Assembly (NCBI GenBank): GCA_008933995.1
Contig: WARS01000047.1
Coordinates: 1,178,001-1,242,000, forward strand
Direction: 5' to 3'
Origin: Datnioides undecimradiatus
Lineage: Eukaryota; Chordata; Actinopteri; Lobotiformes; Datnioididae
DNA length: 64,000 nt
Shown: one piece after another, positions 12,470-26,319 of the stretch
Layout of the letters: every line of letters begins with the position of its first letter
How positions within the stretch are numbered: position 1 is the stretch's first letter
Position numbers and translations under genes: made by a program
Notes under the pieces: model-generated
Database searches by the model: none
What the model was told of the DNA's origin: nothing
What the model saw: only the letters and a program-made list of their open reading frames with translations

Positions 12470-15400
12470 GTGTTAGCCAAATGTAACATTTCTAAGAAAT
12501 CAATACAAACACAAACCATTGTTTCCTGACCACCCTGGAAAGAAAACGGAAATGAGCAGCCATACCCAGAGTGCAAGGAAACATATTTTGTCTTTGAAAG
12601 GACAGAGGGTGGGAACTCTTGCAGACAAAGTACAGAAAGACAACTGACATGAGAACATGTCCTACCGGCCTCTGTGTATCTGACGAACAGCTTTGAACTT
12701 GTTGGTAGCACAGACACCTCGGTGTGAGCTCTGAAAAAGCACAGGGCTGTGCCCCAGCTGCCTTTCACACGAAGACAAGACTTGCATCTTCAGAACCTTG
12801 TTAGTTCTCTGAAAAGGCCACCGACTACTTTGGAATATTAAGCAGCTCATGCTGTCGGAAATCAAAAGGATTTTGGAAGAGAGTGGGACGCTTCAAAAAG
12901 GCTTTGATGGTATATATCGCTCAATCTCCAGCAGATATGACGGAATGAAGAAATAAAGACATGCGAACAAAGGGCTTCTGAGAGGGGAGCGTGGCAGAGG
13001 TTATTCTTCTCCTCTCTGAATTCTGCATATATCATTATTCCACAATCAGAGAGTCTTGCTCTTAAAATGTCAAGACTTCTGACTGAAAAGACAAGATGGC
13101 GTGAGAGGGACAGAAATAGAAAAAAGGGGGGAAAGTGGGACACCAAAATGTTTCAGGTCATTTATCATAGCAGGCACACTCAAGTAAAGAAAACCCAGTT
13201 GTCTCACTTCCAGTAATATCCAAATGCAGACCACATTTACTGCATTAATAAGTAAGTTACGTGTTCATGCTCCTATGTGCTACGGACGCCTCACATCACT
13301 GCTTCCTCAGCCTGCATGGGAAAAGAACCAGCTGGAGAGAGGAGAACCTAAATGTACACCAGAAATTCTCAGAAAACTTCTAAAGGAAGTTAGGTTGGGA
13401 ATTTTGGAAACTTTGCACAATTTGAATATATAATCCAGTGTTCAATTTTACATCGCACGTCCAGAACATTTTCAGCATTAAAAAGAAATTCAGTAAAATC
13501 ACAATTCTCTGCAGGCAAAGTTGATTCTCCCATCACACCACTGTCAACACTACTGCACTGTCGGAGACAAAGAACTAAATGCTCTAAGGTAAGTTATTTC
13601 ACTTACCCAGCAGGTCACAGCCTAAGGCAACGGACACAGTTTATTGCCCCTGCTGCTACTTCTAAAAAGCTAGCTGTTACTATGTGGGATGTTGCTGGAC
13701 TGCGCTGGCTAAATCAAGGAATTTTAATTAATCTGATTCCAATCTGTTTGGGTTTTTTTTATATATATAAATGATTGCTTTATTAATAAATTGCTTTACA
13801 ACTTATTGCATGTTTTTGCTGCTCAATAAAAGTTCAATACCACGTTAAACCAGGCAACTGGTTTAAGTTCATCTTGCTTAACTGTTGATTTCTATTAGAA
13901 GGGTTTACCGTTATGTCTGCTTATGCTACGGTAACAGGTTTGTTTATATCGGCATGTGACACTGTAGATGCAACCTGAGCAAATAACCCCTAAATCTTCT
14001 GTTGATTCCCATGGAAAGTTTCTAGCTTGACTATCCCTGGAATTTTACAAACCTGCTTCAGATTCTGTCTCTGCTGGGAGGGGAAGAGAACATGTGGACA
14101 TGTGAATGGAAAGATACAGTTTCCTTGTGAGGGAACAGAGGGCACAGAGGCAGGAAGGAGAGCAGATATCCTCGCTATGATTTCTGTGCAGGAGAGGAAG
14201 CGTCTGTTTCGATTCTCTCTGGAGGAATGCGAGGGCAGGTTCCTAATGAAATGATTAGATCACCAGCGGTCTTGGCTGGAATAATTACAGGAAAAGCAAA
14301 TTCCCACTGAAAGACCTAAAGACAAAAAGGCACACTGTGCTTTTTTTCTTCTTCATGTGACTCTTAAACAAACATGTTGATTTAATAATGGCATTCCTGT
14401 TGCTGTGAGAAAATTAACCGTCACTTTGCAAAGAGATTAAATTTAGCCAGATAACACGTCTCTTGCAACTCGTCCTTCAGTCACAGGAAAAAAAAAAAAA
14501 AAAATAGGTTGTTGACCTTGAGGGAGTCTTTAATCCTGTCTTTTGTTAAATCATCCCAGGCCTTCATATATACCTTGAGAAATACAAGTCAAGGCGTCAA
14601 GAGTCACAGCAGAGAGAACCGAGATGCTGTTGATAAAGGTAAAATGTAAAGCACCTTCGCTCACAGAGCTAAAGAATTTGTCAGAAATGTCAAGAGTCTG
14701 CAGGCAATCCAGCAACGAGGTACAACATGTCGGGCAATGGGAAAGCTAAAAGCCTTGAGGTGATGTAAGAAATGGCTCTGTCTTGCAGACCTTGTCTTAG
14801 CTATATTCCGCAGGGTTACCTATAAGTGGCCTTTCCAAGCAAATTATTACCCCAGTCAGGGCGGCAGTGTCCTGTCAATCTTCTGTTTTCTCTCTTCCCT
14901 GTAATTGCTCTCGGATAAATCCCTTCAACCTCTCTCTGCAGCTCTTAGGCCATTTCCTTCCCTCTCAGTCTGTCCTTGCATCATGTGTGTTTGCATGGCC
15001 ACACAGGAAGATGCTGAAGGAATTAAGGCTATTATACCACTGTTAGCTTGTAATTTTAGTGATTTGGGACTCACTGCATCTTCTGGTTTTTCAGATTGCA
15101 CGACAAGGCCAGGCCAATTTGTTGACACTGTTCCCAAGTCTGTGAGCTCCTAACTCAGTTTGTAACCCAGATTGTCCATGTGGCCTGGCTATAACACTCC
15201 TGCAGTGGTCCCAAATGTCCTTTGGAAGCATTTCAGAGTTATTTCAGTTAGTCTGTCTGAGGAAGTCTCCTTATCTCTGCCGGTGTTTGTTAACATCACA
15301 ATTAGTAGCTGTGAATGTAATCATTCACAGAAGATGTATGAAGACATTTTTGTTTTGTGTTCGTCTTGAGAAACGGTGATGTTAGCCAAATGTGTTGAAG

Positions 15401-15700
15401 TGGATGACAGATGCATAATACTCACAACTCAAACTGTGTATCCACAAAGAACAGGAATAAACATATGCATTACTTCTTGTCAGATTTATAAATATGTGCG
15501 TCACCCATTTCTGTTATCCATATCAGTCATTGTGGGAGCGAGATTTTCATCTCCCGCGAAGCAGAAACACCTTCGTCACATGGTTGAACAACAGTGCTTC
15601 TGCCTGCTCCAGGAAAAGAACCAAATAAGCAGCCACACTGGTGAGGTTCTCTAATAATGTCACAGCATGTGTAATTAGCCATATATGTCGCCATTTACAG
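12470..15700. other. Non-coding stretch
   Basis: No gene is recognised. A run of 17 A lies at 14488-14504. Scattered open frames (12451-13146 minus, 14027-14254 plus, 14905-15153 plus) have no family resemblance and no splice context. Confidence 0.45.
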
Positions 15701-15880
15701 CACTTCTGTTTAGAGTGGCTGATATTATCCCATCATGGACATACCAATATGTTCCTCATATCGGCCAATATGTAAACTATTTATTTTTTCAGGAAATGCT
15801 TGTGCTAATATATTGGTGTGAATACAAAGTTATATTTAGTTATATATTCATCAATACACTAATTTATTCAATAAAGCAGC
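15700..15880 (+). repeat. Interspersed repeat family C (ATATCGGCC-type), relic
   Basis: It contains TGGCTGATATTATC, GGACATACCAATATGTTCCTCATATCGGCCAATATG and GCTTGTGCTAATATATTGGTGTGAATACAAAGTTATATTTAG. It aligns by eye, same orientation, with the stretch at 26.16-26.31 kb. I know this pattern as a common teleost repeat with ATATCGG-rich ends, probably a non-autonomous DNA transposon. Confidence 0.5.
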
Positions 15881-18174
15881 ATTCTGACCTCTGCATGGTC
15901 AAATCAATGCACAATTCACATAGAAAAGGTCTCAATCCATTACTGTTAGAAAAATTAGTTTATCTGCTTCTGTACTGGTAATCTGTGCTTTTTCACTCTA
16001 AAGCCTTTATCAGTCTCAAAAATACCATATCTGTCTGGCGCAGTTATGGCAAATTATAATTAAATCATCACAGGTGCCCACTGGCCATTATGCATTATGT
16101 CAAATGTCAGTTAAACGTCAAAGCAGATCAATGATTTTCTTGACAAACTGCTTCATGATTAAAGGTCAAAGCATTAGCACTTTATCATTGCACAACGGAA
16201 CACATCGTCGGAAGTATATTGTGAGATATACATGACGCATATTTCCAATGCTGCTATAATAAATACCGCTACATGTTTTGGAAATGGAGTATGCATGTTT
16301 TTCATGCGTACGCCTGTTCATACGTCTGGCCGTGGGTGTGTGTCGCTCACAGCTCAGCCATAGCTCTTTTCTTTGCTGTTGAGGCCGGTGGATATTGACA
16401 CATTGGACAGAATTGTTTACAACTTAATTTCGGGTTGGACCCTTAAGTGCTAGACAAAGAAAAACAGCATTCTTCATCATGTGGTTTTATTTTATAGTTA
16501 AGAAGACAGACCTGAAACACAAATCACATGCTGTGTCCAGAAATCCCTCCCACGAACAAAACACTCCTCCTGATCGATCTGATGCAATCCAATACAACTG
16601 CCATAAAATCTACTTTCATGATACCTACAATGTTCTTACTACAATGAACTTCAGCACTGATGTCATAGCTCGGGCTGGTGTTTCTAATACTCTTCCTTCA
16701 TGTACGTGAATAGTGTAGATAAAGAATTAGATACACCTCTCACTATAATTCAGTACAACCTCACCTTTAACAACAATCTCAGAAGTAAACACATAATTCA
16801 GTTTATACATGTACAAAAAACTGATCATCATAAGCTAAGCTAGAATTTATAGCCGAGGCGCTGTATTGGATTGCACAGGTTGCGCAGGTTGAACAGGTGA
16901 ACCAAACACAGTGGCTGCTGGGTGTGCAATGTGCCATACTCACTTATTATTTGAGTGGCCAAACTCTGAGTGTGATGACAGTTCCCATACTGGAATATTA
17001 AAGCAATGTCCAGGACAGTCCAACAATGCTGTAATTTATACATGCAAAATGTCTAGCCATGCACCTGTCAGTGTCCAAAATCCCAGTTTACTGCTCACTA
17101 TAAAAGAAAGTACCGAGGCTGTATTATCTGTGGAGTAGATAGAGAGCTACAGTGTTGTGCTACATGCCTGTCTTTACCGCAGGTGGAACTGCTAACGACC
17201 TCATTCACTATGTGAGGACAGAAAGCTGCCACTGCAGCTGCTAATGATGTTAAACCAAGAAATGACTCCAGACGTTCATTAAACTAAACCCTAAACAACA
17301 AACAACAAAATGCTACTTGAAAATTTACTGACTGACAGCTGGGCTAGATTACTTCTTTCTTATTTATAGATACCTATATCTATGACAACCCATCTATATA
17401 CGCGGTATCATATCATTATATCATGGCACACAAACAAGGCTCTTCCCGGGGTTGTACAATCACAGAGTCTGTTTTACATTAGATGGATGAAGCTGGTTGG
17501 AGATGTGACATTGAGATAGCCATGGTCCATCAAATTTGTCATTGCTAACAGGCCTGTCAGAGCTGAGCTGAATGGCAAATGTGCTAGTCAGCCATGGGTA
17601 TGGGTATACAATGCAGCGTGGAGGAGCAGGAGAAAGGAGAGGAGACATGCCTGTACTTTGATGGTACAGTAAAGCCTATTTATTCAGCTGCACTTCTTCA
17701 TATGTGGAGCTCTACAGAGACAGCAATTCACTCCCCTCTCTGCAGTCAGCATTTCCAGGGCTTATAGGCTTCAGCAGCATTCATAATGACAAGGCCGATG
17801 TTGAAGAAGAAAGTTTAAAGAAAAACTCTTATTCAAAAAATATGATGAAAAGCTCATACAGTGTCCAAGCCTAACAGATTAATGCAAGAGCTCGCTTGAC
17901 ACGTGCTTCTGACCAGATCAATTTCTGCAATCAGTCTCAGCAAAAATTCTGATGCAGGGAGGTTTTTGAACCTTTGTTCATCTCTTTTGAAGTCAATCTC
18001 TTTGTGTTTGCCTGATCAACTAAAGCCTGCTCCAAACTTTGGGAACAATAGGCAATTTTATATTTCAACTCTCTCCAAGAGCTGATCTCCTCCAACCTGC
18101 ACTTGCCAGCACTGATTTACAGCATTCATACTCTTCAGGGACTTACTAACACTTTATTAACTCACTTAATGTTT
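15880..18174. other. Non-coding stretch, nothing recognised
   Basis: AT-rich, with short open frames only. No RNA gene or repeat family recognised. Confidence 0.5.
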
Positions 18175-18312
18175 GATTCTTGTGAGGGGCATCCACAGGC
18201 AAATTAGTTTCCAGTTCATGTAACCTGCATGGACTAAGGGAGAAAACTGGAGCTCCCTGCAGAAGACTGCTGTGATGCAACAGCGCTAATCACTGAGCTA
18301 TTGTGCTGCCCA
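18175..18312 (-). mobile_element. tRNA-derived SINE / LINE-tail relic
   Basis: On the minus strand it reads GGGCAGCACAATAGCTCAGTGATTAGCGCTG, a decayed version of the tRNA-like A-box head (GGTGGCGCAGTGGTTAGCAC) of common fish SINEs. Downstream come TTTTCTCCCTTAGTCCATGCAGGTTACATG and AATTTGCCTGTGGATG, matching the usual body. The B box is degraded, so it is surely inactive. Confidence 0.55.
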
Positions 18313-21300
18313 GTCGAGCTTTAAATGGCATTCTAATTTTGTGGAAATATATAAACAAAGATGTCTGAAATTGACCTGTTAGCTCAAACTTAAATCCTCT
18401 TTGGCCTGCCTGTTTGAGGAGAAGCTCATTAGCAAAGAGTCTGCTGAACTGACATAAATAGGTCCTGCTCATTTGCAGGTGGAAAACCAGCAATGGAAAG
18501 TAAATTAGCAACAACTAATGAACTATTGCAGAAAAGTAAGTAAATAACTCCAGGCGTACAGACAACAGACCCACTGTAAGTAGTTTCTAAGAAAAAAAAA
18601 GGCAACACAATAAAATTACTCAACCAACCGTGAAACAAATGCATCTAACCAGTGCTGAAGGATAAGCACTATTTGTTGCATCAAAGGCAGGGGAACACTT
18701 ACAACGTGAGCAACAAATTGTAACTGAGGCCCTGATTTTAACACCATTAACAATCTGGCATAATGCAGATAGTTAAAGGCTACGCTGCTCCTCTATTTAT
18801 CCTACACACTCACCTTTTTCTAATTAGCCACTTGTAATGCAACTTAACACTAAGTTTGCACCCTGGTCTAGTGCCTTGTCCATGTGGTGGCACAGCAACA
18901 ATTCATATAATCTCCAATATTCAGAAATGAGCATTAAATCATTAAAAACAACTGCTCCAGTTTCACTGTCCTGTTACTCTTCAAGCTGGGTCACTGGGAC
19001 ACTTGAATGCAATAAAGCCATTATCATGTGTTATATGACATCATTGAAATTGTTTTATACAACGTTAAGACCAGAGTCCAATGTGAGCTGTGATGTAATG
19101 AATAACTTCAACAATGGCTGCGTTACACTGAATTGTTCCAGTAGGCTGTAAGTATGTGAACTGAGCTTTACTCTAAATCAACTGACAAATGGGGGCCGTT
19201 AATCAAAGTAGTTTATCTTTACCTCAAGTATAGGACGCTACCTTGTGTCTAGACATAAGGCTACAAAAGAGCCATGAAAAAAGGCTGATGAAGCAGGCTA
19301 CAGCAAAACACTGCTGGGACATCCTCCTAGCTTAGTATGTCCAGTCAATCCAATAAAGACTTAACAGGTCTCTGGGGCCAAGGTCACGCCTCCTACCTTA
19401 AAGAAGGAAAACTTCATTTGCAATCCTAATCAAGTGTGAATGTCACAGAGGAACAGCAAAGGAGGGTCGTGGAAGGCTAATTTTGTTCGGAGAAGATGAG
19501 AGCGCTTCAGAGTCTCTCAGTTTTGCAATTTTGGAGGGGTGTTGAGTCGTCAGGGTGGCTATTAAAACCATTAACTAAGGCATCCTTTATCCACATTCGG
19601 TTGTTAAGAGTGGATGGCTCTTATGAGAGTGATGTAAAATGGCAGCCTAGAGACATTTTGCTACACAAGTTTCATGCACTGATCCCTTTAAAACTGGATG
19701 GAAAAGAACCCCTTTATACATACAATATCATTTGTAGGCTATAATTAATCTTCTAACTATTTTCCTGTTATGACAAAGCCAAACAAAAAAAATAATAAAA
19801 TAAAAATCACTGTACATGTCTAACACGCATTTTTAAAAGGTAGGGCCAAAACAGAACTGTGACCGCCCTTAACTGAACTGAGTGAGCAGGTTTTTAGTAA
19901 TTCTCTAGATTTTTAATAATGTTTTTGTTTTTTATTTTTTGATTCTATTAAAACCAGATTAGTGACGCAGGTCTAATCTGAGTTTACATCTAACAGAATT
20001 AGTCCAAGTCATCTGCCATACTACAGAGTCCTGTGAATTATTACTTTTTCCACGTAAAATGTCAGCGCCCATATCATTCGCGTAGACCTCACTGAAATCT
20101 ACTCGGATATTTTGGCGTATGCATCTTGCTAACTTAGCACAACTGCTCCGCTAACTGCACATCCCTGTGCAGTTACCTTAATTTGCAAATCCAAGGGGTT
20201 ACTGTCTAATTACATTCAAACCAAGAGATGAAAATTTGAAGTATTATACGGTAAGACACAGCGTGTGGCTGGGGTTCACATTTCGTTGATCTTTCCCAAG
20301 TGTTTGGCACTTTTAGAATAAGACCTGGATGTAATTTAACTTTGAATGAATAATGAATACAAAGCATCCGAAAAAAACACCCCATGAAAAGTCAATACAC
20401 ACAGTCCACGCTAACAACCAAGGACACAGTGGACAAACAAGCTGTTTGTGTAACTGCTGCCAAGTTTTTTTTTAACCTCAATTCCACTATGGACTACAAT
20501 TGTTTGAACAAGTGAATGACACGGGAAGTCTGCAGTGAGTAAAAAATGAAGTGAGAACCATTCAGCCTGTCACGAAAATGCAAGGGGCGTTATTAACTTT
20601 GGTTGCACAGGACACACGCAAGAGACGCAACACAGTGGCATCTCTGTTCACTGCCACTGAACACTTGCAAGTCAGACTGCCGCAAAAGACGACTGCGAGC
20701 GAGAAGAACAGCACTGAATTACCGGATTGCGTGCGGTTGACCCGTGTATGTGAAGGGCCTGGGCAGTGGGGTTCTTGGGTTTCGGTACTGACGCTGTGAC
20801 AGAAGGCAAAGGCACAAGCACTCCACACATGGTCAGGAGCCAGCCAACCAGAGAGTCTCGCTCCCTGTAGAGCGTTACAATTCCTTGGAAAGCCTGTTTG
20901 GTCCTACCAGCCCTTAATCCTGGCTACATCCATAATACAAGATCAGTGTTGACACATTTTTCTGAAAGACTTGTTCACTGAAAGCCAAAAAGTACGGTGA
21001 ATAATGAGACGGGAGCATAGGCCCGTATCTGTTGTCTGCATGCCTGAGGGCAACTGAGGCTACTTTCCTTTGTTGTAGGGGCTGGTTGGTATTTAGCATA
21101 GAGGAGGGGTATGGAGGGAGGTGCCTGGGGTAGGGTTATGGCTCCAAAGTATGCAGACATAAGCTGTCTGCGTGCAGCCTTTGAAGCAGTCCATGGTTGG
21201 TTGTACTGTGAGGGTCACAGGGCAAAGGGGCAAGGGTTTACAACAACAGTGCCTCACAGAGGGAATGGACTCAACCAACCCCCTAAACTCACTGCCAAAT

Positions 21301-23370
21301 AAGAAATAATGTAGACTAGACAGGAAATATGTGGACTCAATGTTCACAAAAGTTGTGAAATTTAAAGCAGAACTAGGTAACTGTCAAAACAATACACTGA
21401 CTGCAAAGCAACTGTTTACTGCTAGTGACAAAATAGCATATAAATATACATCTGCAGTGTAAGAATTCAAGCCAAAACTTATAAAATGCAATTTAAGCAG
21501 GCTGGAGCTCAATCCCAATAAGACACTTACATTGTTGGGCACAGGATGTCGGGAATAGGTGCAACCTGATGCTAGGATAAGACTACACAATATGAATTAG
21601 ATAACTGGTTAATCTGACAGACGTGGGGAGTCTGGAACAATAATGAGCACTGGGCACCCCTTTTTGAAGAACTCATTTCATCGCATCTTGTCCGCCATAG
21701 TGGAAGACAAATGCAGCAGCATCTGGAAGCCTCACGACTTCCTGATAAAAAGACTAGTCCAATTTTTCTGCCTTGTTTCGCCTGGTTCGACTAATTCTAC
21801 AACATGTTTCATGACGTTTACCCAAAGGAGCACCGACTGCCAAGCAGCTTCCGTGCACAAGTGTTAATATGGCCAACCGGGGAAAAAAAAGGAAGCCATG
21901 ATTGGTTGGGCTCCATTGCGTAGTCTGCCATGTGTCTCAGCCAAGTCACAGCAAGGATTTATGACTCTGCGATCACCTAATCTAACACAGTGATCATCGT
22001 GAAAGGCGAAAATATTGTTTCAGTCTGATCCGGTCGCAAAACAATTAAAACAACCACTGACAAACTCTTTATTTGTTTGTAAGGACGAATTCTTGTGAGC
22101 TCGACTGTGAACTTCAGGAGGAGACACATGATCCTCCATCTGCCTGCTCATTAACACCAACATTCAAAGGGTCATTATCATAAAGACTACAAGAGTTCTA
22201 ATGACTTGGTGTTTTTTGCTGCAGGACTTTAGGCTTTAATAAATGCTATGCATGCAGCCAAAACAGAGCAGCCCTTTATCCATTAGCCTATTATCAAGCA
22301 TAAGGCAAAACAAGCTTTTGGCTGCATTAGAGACAAAAATCTCAGCGTGAGCAAGCTCAGCTACATCAGTGGGGCAGCTACAAAGTAACTAATGGCATCC
22401 TGTCGGTGTGACATCAATGGCATTTAAGCAAGCTGAAGGAAGATGGTATAACAGCTTGAGGTCAGCAACTTAGGTCCACAGTAGCTCTTAACTATTGTTT
22501 AAAATAGGTGCTATTCTGATGGAACATAACATAGCCGACAAACACGGCATTCTTGATTTCTTTTTCCCCTTTAGTTACCTTTGTGCTCTCAGCGTTTCTT
22601 CCTCAACACATCAAAGGTTTGCCTTCTTGGATCAGTGAGGCCATTTATTATAGCATTTCCTTTTCAATGGAAGCTCCAAGAGAAAGGGGAAGGTGACAAC
22701 CACCAGGTCTAAGTTAAGAGTGGTGTAGTGCCCATTGAGAGAGAAAACCTCATGCAGTTCTTATTATAGGGGGGTGTTAGTACAGGTAATGACAGTGCGG
22801 ACCCAAATATAGAACAGAACAATTTGCATGACACAGTTTTATCCATAGTTTGAAATTTGATTTAAATGATTTTCACATGCTTTTCAATTCCAGATTTATG
22901 TAAATTCTCAAGATGAATGTTTTATATATAAAATAACAAAATGCAATCTTTATTCATGCTCACAGCTACTGCAGTATTAAAATTCCTTTGATTAGAAAAA
23001 AGGCAAAAAAAAAAAAAAAAAAAAGGTTATAAAACATTTTTTCACATCTGAAAACTAGCTACTCGGAAAGTCCCTGCACAGTCCATCAGGAAGAGTACCA
23101 GATGGGGAAAAAAGATCCAAACACAGGTCTTTGGTGTAACCTGGATATAAAATGTGCGTGGTCTTAACAATATCTAACATCCACGCAGCGGGCTATTCAA
23201 GTTAATCGGGGCAATAAAGGGTCTGAAAAGACTACCATAAAAAAAAGACAACAGGCTAGAGGATGGTGGCTTTGCCGAGCTAAGAAGAAAAGGCTACATT
23301 AACAACGGTTTTCTGGTCAACTTCAGCAAGAAAAGGAGCATCGACAGTAGAACCGCCATCTGCCAGCTTA
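18313..23370. other. Non-coding stretch
   Basis: No exon is supported. A run of 20 A lies at 23005-23024. The segment around 20551-21302 is a little richer in GC and has overlapping open frames on both strands, but none resembles a protein I know and no splice sites frame them. Confidence 0.45.
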
Positions 23371-23483
23371 GTCACAAACAACCCACATCTGAGCTCGCCT
23401 CTGCCACTAGGTGTGGGCAAAAGGGACTAAGTCTTATGTTGGGTAAATGTGATTTATAGTGCGCTACTATATCAGGATATTTC

Positions 23484-23760
23484 ATAGAATAGAACAGAAT
23501 AGAATAGAATAGAATAGAGTAGAATAGAAGTACTTTATTAATCCCCTGAGGGAAATTTGGTATTTCATCTATGAGGCATATTCTGGAAATCCAGACAGAA
23601 AAAATATATAACCAAATAGGATATGCCCTGTTTTTGGCTAATCTCATGAATGAAGTCCCACCACACTGATGTAACAGTAGCAGTCTGCTCACTGATTTGC
23701 AAACTTGCCCACAATGGCCCACTAAAAGAGGTAGTGAGGGGTAAAACTACTTTGGTAGAA
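23484..23760 (-). mobile_element. Non-LTR retrotransposon 3' end with (ATTCT)n tail
   Basis: On the minus strand, sequence running from about 23760 ends CTCAGGGGATTAATAAAGTA followed by TTCTATTCTATTCTATTC. This AATAAAGTA plus pentamer tail is characteristic of abundant teleost RTE/Rex-like LINE or SINE 3' ends. The tail is 23484-23530; the upstream boundary is uncertain. The open frame at 23565-23795 may be part of the decayed body. Confidence 0.55.
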
Positions 23761-23769
23761 AGGCTACAA

Positions 23770-26159
23770 TAAAAAAATATGGTATTTTTGCACAATCCTG
23801 CCCTCTCCCAGAACCTTTCTTAAACTTTTTCCACACATCATGGCAAAACTGTACCTAAAGGCCGTTTGGTTCGTACTATTTAGTCTATGTGAGGCAGCAT
23901 ACATATGAACGCAGATCTCTACACTAACAATGGTCCCTTTTTACTAACTGTTGACTTACGCAGGACAATAAAAGAAGGATAATGTAGGATATTTAAATAT
24001 CTTCTGCTAATTAGTCAGCATTATGTCTTTTTGGGCTGCCGGTAGAAAGCAGATGGGAAAGCCTCAAGAGTGTGAGAAAAGACTCAGCCTGACGCAGACC
24101 TTTCCTTTAAAGCTTAATTAAGATGGTAAACACACTCCAAATAGAGGTCTTGTAAACACAGATGAAAATAAACGCTACATTTGTTTTCTATTTTCAGATG
24201 ACAAAAAAAACGTTTTGTTATCCAACTTGTATAATTGGTTGAGAACAATAGACAGGAGATTACGCTTCTTATAAGGCCTATAGTACAATTTGAAATATAA
24301 AGAAAATCACATAATAAGCCAGGAAGAAAGTATCTGTTTCAGCTGACATCCAAACACAAATCATGATAAAAACTACCACATTGGTACGACTGACGCAGAT
24401 TTACACAGAAGCTGGACTGATACCTCAAATCAGTGACTGCTTAGAAGACACAAGCTTTAACCCAAATGCTACACAGTGACCAACTCTTAGGAAATTGGAG
24501 CCACAGGCAGACGATGGTCTTGCACACATTAAAATATATTATCATGCCTGGACTTAGATCTTTCTGCTGTTGAGTCTTGTTGAGACAGACGTGTTTAGAC
24601 TTGGCAAAAATGCAGTGTAATAACAGGGAATGATACTCTTTTCAAATCAACTGCGTAATTCAGGGAGCCGGTGGATCAAAGACAGCTAGCAATGGTCTCA
24701 GGTTTAAGGCTAGCAATTACTTCAGCAGCAAAGGACTGGACGTGCTACAAGTCACATATCTGGTTTCTACATCGCTCACACTCTGAAATAAGTGCCACAG
24801 AAAAGCGCTGAAAACAAGTAGAGTTCAATACAAATCACTGTTACCAATCGACGGCTTTCAGTCTTGCGCTCCTCAATGTATTAAACAGACCATGTATTTT
24901 TCAGAGAAGAGAGAAGAAGAGAGCCACAAGGACACTTGACTGTTTTGAGCAGTGTGGGGAAATGTGCTGATTAAGGGCACTCATCAGAGAAGACTGAAAT
25001 GGCTTTGGAAGGACGTACATCAACAATAAATCAAAGAACAGCGACATAAAACCGCACTCTGCCAAATTTAGCAGATATCACTGGATACGGTCCTATGATT
25101 AATATTTACTGGAGAAGACAGACTGAAATGTGGAATATAGGTTTAATAACTTCAACAGTGACATGCTAAATACCACAGAGTCATGAGAGTTTGCTGTGCA
25201 AGTCGACTCTGCCATTGATACCCCAGAAACGATGAAAAAAAACCGGCTACACGCTCGCAGATCGGAGCTGAATATCGAGCAAGCAACCAACTGTTTATGC
25301 CGGAGACTCTGAGACTAAACTGAAGCACCGCACTGTGTGTCTCAATACCCAAACATATAAATGTATCGAAACAGCCAATGAAATCATAATATGATAAAGT
25401 ATACGGAACAGAGCCGTGGTGTGAAAGTGGATAAAAACAACACTTTGCTGCATGCCGTTTTGTGCTGAAGGAGGAGCTTTGCAAAAGGTACATTTTGCAC
25501 CACAGCAGGATGTGGCCTTAATATATCTAAGAGAAGCTGCTGATCAATACCAGTGACCAAAGGATGGCGTTGCCAGGTGCTGAGATTTATGGATTTCAAA
25601 GGCATTTGTGTGGGTCTAAATTGGTTTCATTCAGAATCCCCTCTGCTCCTAATAAAGTATTATATAGTATTATCTATTCCACAGTGTACAACTCTATAGA
25701 GTGATATAGTGTATTCTGTCTTCTCCAGGCATTTCTATCAACTCCGTGTTCTGATTAGCCGACTGCCTAATTAGCAAGCTGCCAACTTCTGCCAGTGTTA
25801 TTGCAATCTGCCACCACTCAAAAATAGTACAAATACACACTCCATGGAACGAGGTTTTGTGTGTAAGTCTTTGTTAGCACACTTCTGAATGTAAAGAAGT
25901 CTTGTTTTTAGTTCGGTCACTGTCACTACTTCTGTTTTGCATTATATACATATAGATACAAATATACATTAGATTATAATTTGTTTCACTTGCTCAGACC
26001 AGCCAGCTGGTACATGTCAGTGCACCAGTTAGTAGCGTTGTGAAAAATAACGATGATGACAAAAATGCTCTGAATATAATAATGAAAACAAGTCATCACA
26101 TGACCACACACACTGAAAATGTCATAAACTGCATCATTTTCATCACGTTAGTTCTGTCA
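23770..26159. other. Non-coding stretch, nothing recognised
   Basis: AT-rich sequence. The open frames at 25099-25605 (minus) are stacked and have no family match. Confidence 0.45.
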
Positions 26160-26315
26160 GAACCTGCTGATATTTGCTAATCACGGACATATGGTCCTGA
26201 TATGCACAGATATGTCGATTTTTTTCTGGTATAAAATGCAGAAGAATACTTGTGGTAATAAACTGGTGCTGATTCAAAGTTACATAAAGAATATCTGACT
26301 GAAAATTATTCTCAT
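26160..26315 (+). repeat. Interspersed repeat family C, second relic
   Basis: TGCTGATATTTGCTAATCA, GGTCCTGATATGCACAGATATGTCGAT, TTTCTGGTATAAAATGCAGAAGAATACTTGTGGTAATAAACTGGTGCTGATTCAAAGTTACAT. The segment from CTTGTGGTAAT to AAAGTTACAT aligns with 15.8 kb in the same direction. Confidence 0.5.
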
Positions 26316-26319
26316 TGTT

